DNA of 9,249 bases from Fluviibacter sp048859965 (lineage in GTDB: Bacteria > Pseudomonadota > Gammaproteobacteria > Burkholderiales > Rhodocyclaceae): NCBI GenBank assembly GCA_048859965.1, contig JBLIZO010000070.1, positions 1-9,249 on the forward strand, read 5' to 3'. The position numbers were made by a program, and so were the translations under genes. The notes under the pieces are model-generated. The model did not search any database. It was given only the letters and a program-made list of their open reading frames with translations, and had not been told where the DNA came from. Shown piece after piece: positions 4,342 to 9,249 of this stretch (the stretch's first letter is position 1; each line of letters begins with the position of its first letter).

Positions 4342-6498
4342 ATGAGCCATTCGAACAAAGCCACCCCTGAGGCTATTGAAGCCTGGAAAAAGGCTGCCGC
4401 CAAACAATCGCCCGAAGGTGATCTGAGCCGTCTCGACTGGCATACCCCGGAAGGCCTGACCGTCAAACCACTCTATACACAGCAAGATGTCGAAGGTCTG
4501 CAATACGCCGACACGTTACCGGGTTTTGCGCCCTTCCTGCGTGGTCCGCAACCAACCATGTATGCGGTCAAGCCATGGACGATCCGCCAGTACGCCGGTT
4601 TCTCCACCGCTGAAGCTTCGAATGCTTTCTATCGCAAAGCGCTGGCTGCTGGCGGCCAGGGCGTTTCGGTGGCTTTCGATCTGGCCACACACCGCGGTTA
4701 TGACTCGGACAACGCCCGCGTGGTCGGGGACGTGGGTAAGGCCGGCGTCGCCATTGACTCCGTCGAAGACATGAAAATCCTCTTCGACCAGATTCCGCTC
4801 GACAAGATTTCTGTTTCGATGACCATGAACGGGGCAGTGCTGCCGATTCTGGCTGGCTATATTGTTGCCGCCGAAGAGCAAGGCGTTTCGCAAGACAAAC
4901 TGTCCGGCACGATCCAGAACGACATTCTTAAAGAGTTCATGGTTCGTAACACCTATATTTATCCGCCAACGCCGTCGATGAAGATCATTTCGGACATCTT
5001 CGGCTACACGGCACAGCACATGCCAAAGTTCAACTCGATCTCGATTTCGGGTTATCACATCCAGGAGGCCGGTGCGAACCAGGCCATTGAGCTGGCCTTC
5101 ACGTTGGCCGATGGTCGCGAGTACGTACGCACCGGTATCGCTTCAGGTCTGGACGTCGACGCCTTTGCCGGCCGTCTGTCGTTCTTCTGGGCCGTAGGCA
5201 TGAATTTCTATCTGGAAATCGCCAAGATGCGCGCTGCGCGTCTGCTCTGGCACCGGATCATGTCGGAGTTCAACCCGAAGAGCGCCAAGTCGCTGATGCT
5301 GCGTACCCACTCGCAAACCTCGGGCTGGTCGCTGACCGAGCAAGACCCATACAACAACGTGGTTCGCACCACGATTGAAGCCATGGCCGCCGTGTTCGGT
5401 GGCACCCAATCGCTGCATACCAATGCGCTGGACGAAGCCATCGCCCTGCCCACCGAGTTCTCGGCGCGGATTGCGCGTAATACGCAGCTGATCATCCAGG
5501 AAGAAACCCACATCACCAACGTGATTGATCCATGGGCCGGTTCCTACATGATGGAAAAGCTGACCCAGGATATGGCCGACAAGGCCTGGAGCATCATCGA
5601 AGAAATCGAAGCCATGGGCGGCATGACCAAGGCTGTGGAATCGGGCTGGGCCAAGATGCAGGTGGAAACCTGTGCTGCCGACAAGCAAGCCCGTATTGAC
5701 TCCGGCAAAGACGTTATCGTGGGTGTTAACAAGTACAAGCTGGCCAAGGAAGACGAAATCGACATTCTCGACATCGACAACCATGCCGTACGCGAAGCCC
5801 AGGTGGCGCGTCTGCAGAAGATCCGCGCCACGCGTGACAGCGCTGCCGTCGATGCCGCACTGAATGCACTGACAGAATGTGCCAAGACCGGTCAAGGTAA
5901 CCTGCTCGACCTCACCGTCAAGGCGATCCGCCTGCGCGCGACGGTTGGCGAAGTGTCGGATGCGCTGGAAAAGGTCTTTGGCCGTTTCCGCGCCAATAAC
6001 CAAACCATTTCTGGTGTGTACGGAGGCGTTGTGCAAGGTCAGGAAAGCTGGGAAGAGATCAAGCAGGACATCGAAAAGTTTGTTCAGGAACAAGGCCGTC
6101 GTCCACGCATCATGATCGCCAAACTCGGTCAGGATGGCCACGACCGTGGCGCCAAGGTGGTTGCTACCGCCTTCGCTGATCTGGGCTTCGACATCGACAT
6201 GGGTCCGCTCTTCCAGACGCCAGAAGAAGCCGCCCGTCAGGCGATTGAAAACGATGTGCACGCCATTGGCGTTTCGTCGCTGGCCGCCGGTCACAAAACG
6301 CTGTTGCCAACCCTGGTCAATGCACTCAAGGAACAGGGTTCGGATGACATCATCGTCTTTGCCGGCGGTGTGATCCCGGCGCAAGACTACGACACCCTTT
6401 ATAAGGCAGGCGCCAAGGCCATCTTTGGCCCGGGCACCCGCATTGAAGATTCGGCACGCACCGTGCTGGCCGAAATCCGCAAAGCGCTCGCCAAGTAA
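4342..6498 (+). CDS. scpA: Methylmalonyl-CoA mutase, adenosylcobalamin-dependent, single-chain form
   Basis: Cytoplasmic enzyme that converts (R)-methylmalonyl-CoA to succinyl-CoA by a radical rearrangement. It has 718 residues, full length for the fused catalytic plus B12-binding form. The TIM-barrel half (about 40-520) starts with MYAVKPWTIRQYAGFST and contains FDLATHRGYDSDN and SISISGYHIQEAG. Residues matching those of the Propionibacterium enzyme are Y74 (Y89), R202 (R207) and H239 (H244). Y and R at the first two places separate methylmalonyl-CoA mutase from isobutyryl-CoA mutase. The C-terminal cobalamin domain (about 585-718) has the base-off motif D598-G-H600-D-R-G, with K594 before it, then SSL and the glycine pair FAGG. 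It is the first gene of the operon, 21 bases before meaB, its cofactor chaperone. Function is very sure; the symbol is one of several in use (mcm, sbm, mutB). Confidence 0.98.
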   Translation: MSHSNKATPEAIEAWKKAAAKQSPEGDLSRLDWHTPEGLTVKPLYTQQDVEGLQYADTLPGFAPFLRGPQPTMYAVKPWTIRQYAGFSTAEASNAFYRKALAAGGQGVSVAFDLATHRGYDSDNARVVGDVGKAGVAIDSVEDMKILFDQIPLDKISVSMTMNGAVLPILAGYIVAAEEQGVSQDKLSGTIQNDILKEFMVRNTYIYPPTPSMKIISDIFGYTAQHMPKFNSISISGYHIQEAGANQAIELAFTLADGREYVRTGIASGLDVDAFAGRLSFFWAVGMNFYLEIAKMRAARLLWHRIMSEFNPKSAKSLMLRTHSQTSGWSLTEQDPYNNVVRTTIEAMAAVFGGTQSLHTNALDEAIALPTEFSARIARNTQLIIQEETHITNVIDPWAGSYMMEKLTQDMADKAWSIIEEIEAMGGMTKAVESGWAKMQVETCAADKQARIDSGKDVIVGVNKYKLAKEDEIDILDIDNHAVREAQVARLQKIRATRDSAAVDAALNALTECAKTGQGNLLDLTVKAIRLRATVGEVSDALEKVFGRFRANNQTISGVYGGVVQGQESWEEIKQDIEKFVQEQGRRPRIMIAKLGQDGHDRGAKVVATAFADLGFDIDMGPLFQTPEEAARQAIENDVHAIGVSSLAAGHKTLLPTLVNALKEQGSDDIIVFAGGVIPAQDYDTLYKAGAKAIFGPGTRIEDSARTVLAEIRKALAK

Positions 6499-6519
6499 TC
6501 ACCTGCCCAACCAACCGGC

Positions 6520-7584
6520 ATGAACGCAATGAGCCCCGAAGAAGTCACGACGCTCACCGAAGCCGATCAGGCTTTGGTGGCGGGCGTGCTCGCCGGGCAA
6601 CGGCGTTCACTGGCCAAATCCATTACGCTCATCGAATCGACGCGTGAGGATCATCAGATCCGTGCGCAGCAAGTGCTGAATGCGCTGCTGCCGAGTACTG
6701 GCAACGCCATTCGCATTGGTATTTCCGGTGTGCCCGGCGCAGGCAAATCAACGTTCATCGAAGCGCTCGGCATGTGGCTGATCAAGCAGGGTCATAAACT
6801 TGCCGTGCTGGCGGTGGACCCCTCCTCCAGCGTTTCGGGCGGCTCCATCCTCGGTGATAAAACCCGTATGGAGCAGCTGTCGATGCGGGAAGAGGCATTT
6901 ATTCGCCCCAGTCCGTCATCCGGTTCGCTCGGCGGTGTTGCCGAAAAGACGCGCGAAGCCATGCTGCTTTGCGAAGCCTCTGGCTACGATGTGATCATTG
7001 TCGAAACCGTCGGCGTCGGCCAATCGGAAACAACCGTTGCCGGCATGGTCGATATGTTCTGTTTGCTGCAATTGCCGAATGCCGGCGACGATCTGCAGGC
7101 CATCAAGAAGGGCATCGTTGAGATCGCCGATCTGGTGGTCATTAATAAAGCCGATATCGACCCCCGTGCCGCTGCCGTGACTGCTGCCCAATGGAAAAAC
7201 GCCCTCGGTATGCTGCGCCCTACCAGCCCGAACTGGCAGCCGCCCGTTATCGCACTAAGCGCGCTGCATCACGACGGCATCGAAAAATTCTGGGAAGCCA
7301 TTGAAAAATACCGCACCGCGTTGGTGCCGACCGGCGAATTTGCCGAGCGACGCCGACACCAGGCACAAGCCTGGATGTGGAGTCTGATTGATTCCGGCCT
7401 GCGCCGTGCCTTTCATGCCAACCCGACTGTGCTCGCCAATCTGCCCGCCATCAAGCAGGCTGTGGCCGATGCACGCCAAACACCTGCCTCAGCAGCACGT
7501 CAGCTGCTCGGTGCATTTATCAATGCCAGTGTTGGCACAACCCTTGCTCAAACATCGCCTATGACCACCGGTCTGGGCAACTAA
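6520..7584 (+). CDS. meaB: MeaB-type G3E GTPase, methylmalonyl-CoA mutase chaperone
   Basis: GTP-binding chaperone (MeaB/ArgK, human MMAA) that gates loading of adenosylcobalamin into the mutase and protects it from inactivation. It has 354 residues. Walker A is GVPGAGKST at 70-78, followed by VDPSSSVSGGSILGDKTRM (99-117). VETVGVGQSE is at 161-170 and the guanine-specificity motif NKAD at 209-212. A helical N-terminal arm (1-60) and a C-terminal dimerisation part complete the family shape. It sits between the mutase and pccB on the same strand. The start is uncertain: ATG 6520 and ATG 6529 are both in frame and neither has a good Shine-Dalgarno site, so translation may depend on the mutase gene ending 21 bases earlier. 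Older databases name this family ArgK, a lysine/arginine/ornithine transport kinase; that name is outdated. Confidence 0.96.
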   Translation: MNAMSPEEVTTLTEADQALVAGVLAGQRRSLAKSITLIESTREDHQIRAQQVLNALLPSTGNAIRIGISGVPGAGKSTFIEALGMWLIKQGHKLAVLAVDPSSSVSGGSILGDKTRMEQLSMREEAFIRPSPSSGSLGGVAEKTREAMLLCEASGYDVIIVETVGVGQSETTVAGMVDMFCLLQLPNAGDDLQAIKKGIVEIADLVVINKADIDPRAAAVTAAQWKNALGMLRPTSPNWQPPVIALSALHHDGIEKFWEAIEKYRTALVPTGEFAERRRHQAQAWMWSLIDSGLRRAFHANPTVLANLPAIKQAVADARQTPASAARQLLGAFINASVGTTLAQTSPMTTGLGN

Positions 7585-7598
7585 TTCCGGATATCACC

Positions 7599-7605
7599 TA
7601 AGGAG
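7599..7605 (+). promoter_or_regulatory. Strong ribosome binding site of pccB
   Basis: TAAGGAG lies 7 bases before ATG 7613, the best Shine-Dalgarno match in the window. It fixes the pccB start and suggests that pccB is translated more strongly than, and independently of, meaB, whose stop lies 28 bases upstream. Confidence 0.85.
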
Positions 7606-7612
7606 TTCCACT

Positions 7613-9145
7613 ATGCACGACATCATCCATCAGCTCGAACAGAAGCGCGAACAAGCGCGTCTGGGCGGCGGACAGAAGCGCATCGATGCGCAACACGCCA
7701 AGGGTAAACTGACCGCCCGCGAACGCATCGAACTCTTCCTGGATCCGGAATCGTTCGAAGAGTGGGATATGTTCAAAGAACACCGCTGCACCGACTTCGG
7801 CATGGAGAAGCAATCGCTGCCGGTAGACGGTGTCGTCACCGGTTACGGTACCGTCAATGGCCGTCTCGTCTTCGTGTTCTCGCAAGACTTTACGGTGCTG
7901 GGTGGTTCGCTGTCGGAAACGCATGCCGAGAAGATCTGCAAGATCATGGATCAGGCCATGAAAGTTGGCGCGCCTGTCATTGGCCTCAACGACTCGGGCG
8001 GCGCCCGCATTCAGGAAGGCGTTGCGGCATTGGGTGGCTACGCCGACGTATTCCAGCGCAACGTCATGGCCTCAGGGGTTGTGCCACAAATCTCCATGAT
8101 CATGGGCCCATGCGCCGGTGGTGCGGTTTACTCGCCATCGATGACCGACTTCATTTTCATGGTGAAAGACAGCTCCTACATGTTCGTAACCGGTCCAGAA
8201 GTCGTGAAGACCGTGACGCACGAGGAAGTCACTGCCGAAGAACTGGGCGGTGCCGTCACGCACACCAGCAAATCCGGTGTGGCTGATCTGGCGTTCGAAA
8301 ATGATGTCGAAGCACTGATGATGCTGCGTCGTCTGATCAACTTCCTGCCATCGAGCAACAAAGAAAAGCCACCGGTACAACCGACGCTCGACAGCGCCGA
8401 CCGTCTGGACTTTTCGCTCGACACGCTGGTGCCAGCCAACCCGAATCAACCGTACGACATGAAGGAACTGATCATCAAGACGGTTGATGACTGTGACTTC
8501 TTCGAAATCCAACCGGATTACGCCAAGAACATCATCGTCGGTTTCGCCCGTATGGAAGGCCGCACTGTCGGCATCGTCGCGAACCAGCCGTTGGTGCTGG
8601 CCGGCTGTCTGGACATCAAGTCATCCATCAAGGCTGCCCGCTTTGTCCGCTTCTGTGATGCCTTCAATATTCCGGTCGTGACTTTCGTTGACGTACCGGG
8701 CTTCATGCCAGGCACCTCGCAGGAATACGGCGGCATCATCAAGCACGGTGCCAAGCTGCTCTACGCCTACGCCGAATGCACCGTGCCGAAGGTGACTGTG
8801 ATTACCCGCAAGGCCTACGGTGGTGCTTACGACGTGATGAGCTCAAAGCACCTGCGTGGCGACGTCAACTTCGCCTGGCCATCCGCTGAAATTGCTGTGA
8901 TGGGTCCGAAGGGTGCCGTGGAAATTATCTTCCGCGAAGAAAAGAACGATCCAGCCAAGCTGGCTGAACGCGAAGCCGAATATAAGTCGAAGTTCGCCAA
9001 CCCATTCGTGGCGGGCGCACGCGGCTTTATCGATGACGTGATCATGCCAAACGAGACCCGCAAGCGCATCTGCCGCTCGCTGGCGATGCTAAAAGACAAA
9101 GACATCCAGAATCCGTGGCGTAAGCACGGCAACATTCCGCTTTGA
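7613..9145 (+). CDS. pccB: Propionyl-CoA carboxylase beta subunit (carboxyltransferase)
   Basis: Carboxyltransferase subunit that moves CO2 from carboxybiotin to propionyl-CoA, giving (S)-methylmalonyl-CoA for the mutase pathway. It has 510 residues, normal for the family. The N-terminal crotonase-like half holds ARERIELFLD (35-44) and the oxyanion and CoA-site segments NDSGGARIQEG (126-136) and GPCAGGAVYSP (165-175). The C-terminal half has VDVPGFMPGTSQE (359-371) and AYGGAYDVMSSKH (401-413). D407 in the last motif matches the aspartate that favours propionyl-CoA over acetyl-CoA in Streptomyces PccB (D422), which supports the substrate call. The active enzyme needs a biotin carboxylase/biotin carrier alpha subunit, which I expect downstream but which is outside the window. 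The gene is the third of the operon and has a strong ribosome binding site. Confidence 0.96.
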   Translation: MHDIIHQLEQKREQARLGGGQKRIDAQHAKGKLTARERIELFLDPESFEEWDMFKEHRCTDFGMEKQSLPVDGVVTGYGTVNGRLVFVFSQDFTVLGGSLSETHAEKICKIMDQAMKVGAPVIGLNDSGGARIQEGVAALGGYADVFQRNVMASGVVPQISMIMGPCAGGAVYSPSMTDFIFMVKDSSYMFVTGPEVVKTVTHEEVTAEELGGAVTHTSKSGVADLAFENDVEALMMLRRLINFLPSSNKEKPPVQPTLDSADRLDFSLDTLVPANPNQPYDMKELIIKTVDDCDFFEIQPDYAKNIIVGFARMEGRTVGIVANQPLVLAGCLDIKSSIKAARFVRFCDAFNIPVVTFVDVPGFMPGTSQEYGGIIKHGAKLLYAYAECTVPKVTVITRKAYGGAYDVMSSKHLRGDVNFAWPSAEIAVMGPKGAVEIIFREEKNDPAKLAEREAEYKSKFANPFVAGARGFIDDVIMPNETRKRICRSLAMLKDKDIQNPWRKHGNIPL

Positions 9146-9166
9146 TCTGCTCTGACATCGTGAATC

Positions 9167-9225
9167 GCTTCGTTGGCTTCGTTCTCTGCTTCTCGCCGTA
9201 CAGCTCGTACTGTCTCGGCGCAGAG
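9167..9225. repeat. Short repeat and inverted-repeat element behind pccB
   Basis: GCTTCGTT occurs twice in tandem (9167-9174, 9176-9183). Then follows a large imperfect inverted repeat: CTCTG (9184-9188) pairs with CAGAG (9221-9225), CGCCG (9194-9198) with CGGCG (9216-9220), and ACAG (9200-9203) with CTGT (9210-9213), with a 5-base bulge on the left arm. The core GCCGTAC-N6-ACTGTCT resembles, from memory, a common intergenic repeat of Neisseria (GCCGTAC-TATTTGT-ACTGTCT). No U-run follows, so it is not a standard terminator. The rest of 9146-9249 shows no gene. Whether it is a dispersed repeat needs a genome-wide count. Confidence 0.45.
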
Positions 9226-9249
9226 TGCCTCGCCGCCTCGCCCTTCACG

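Noticed and set aside
5143..6384. Minus-strand open frame of 413 codons inside mcm
   Set aside because: Long antisense frames arise from the codon bias of the highly conserved mutase gene; its translation has no known motif.
1..9249. Mobile elements, CRISPR arrays, tRNA or rRNA genes, phage or defence genes
   Set aside because: No transposase, integrase, regular repeat-spacer pattern, tRNA fold or defence motif was seen; the window is ordinary metabolic and housekeeping DNA.

Overview
The window reads as chromosomal DNA of a betaproteobacterium of moderate GC content. The reasons are the pairing of a 68-residue coiled-coil gene with zapA and a 6S RNA gene directly behind them, and the gene order GntR regulator / methylmalonyl-CoA mutase / MeaB / propionyl-CoA carboxylase beta, which I know from betaproteobacteria. 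A short intergenic repeat at the right end recalls elements of Neisseria. The genus cannot be fixed from the sequence alone.

Layout. Positions 1-2651 (minus strand) hold a vitamin B12 uptake unit: a promoter candidate, a complete cobalamin riboswitch, btuB (outer-membrane TonB-dependent corrinoid receptor) and, 9 bases behind it, the first 89 codons of a BtuC/FecCD-type inner-membrane permease that runs off the left edge. Positions 2724-3472 (plus strand) hold a housekeeping block: a near-consensus promoter lying against the start codon of a small ZapB-like coiled-coil gene, zapA overlapping it by 4 bases, and then the 6S RNA gene ssrS. Positions 3445-4170 (minus) encode a GntR-family regulator of the FCD subgroup, whose last codons overlap the 3' arm of 6S RNA. 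After a 171-base divergent intergenic region, positions 4342-9145 (plus) form a propionyl-CoA/methylmalonyl-CoA operon: mcm (scpA), meaB and pccB. The biotin carboxylase partner (pccA) and the methylmalonyl-CoA epimerase are not in the window.

How it fits together. PccB, with a PccA encoded elsewhere, would carboxylate propionyl-CoA to methylmalonyl-CoA. The adenosylcobalamin-dependent mutase would turn the R epimer into succinyl-CoA, with MeaB loading and protecting the cofactor. The uptake genes at the left supply the corrinoid and are switched off by the riboswitch when cobalamin is plentiful. The GntR protein is the obvious candidate regulator of the mutase operon, by position only. I found no mobile element, CRISPR array or clearly undescribed system. 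The points most worth checking are a probable leaderless transcript for the zapB-like/zapA pair, 6S RNA overlapping the regulator gene antisense, a promoter candidate for 6S RNA inside zapA, a possible translational expression platform of the riboswitch, and the low GC content of btuB.
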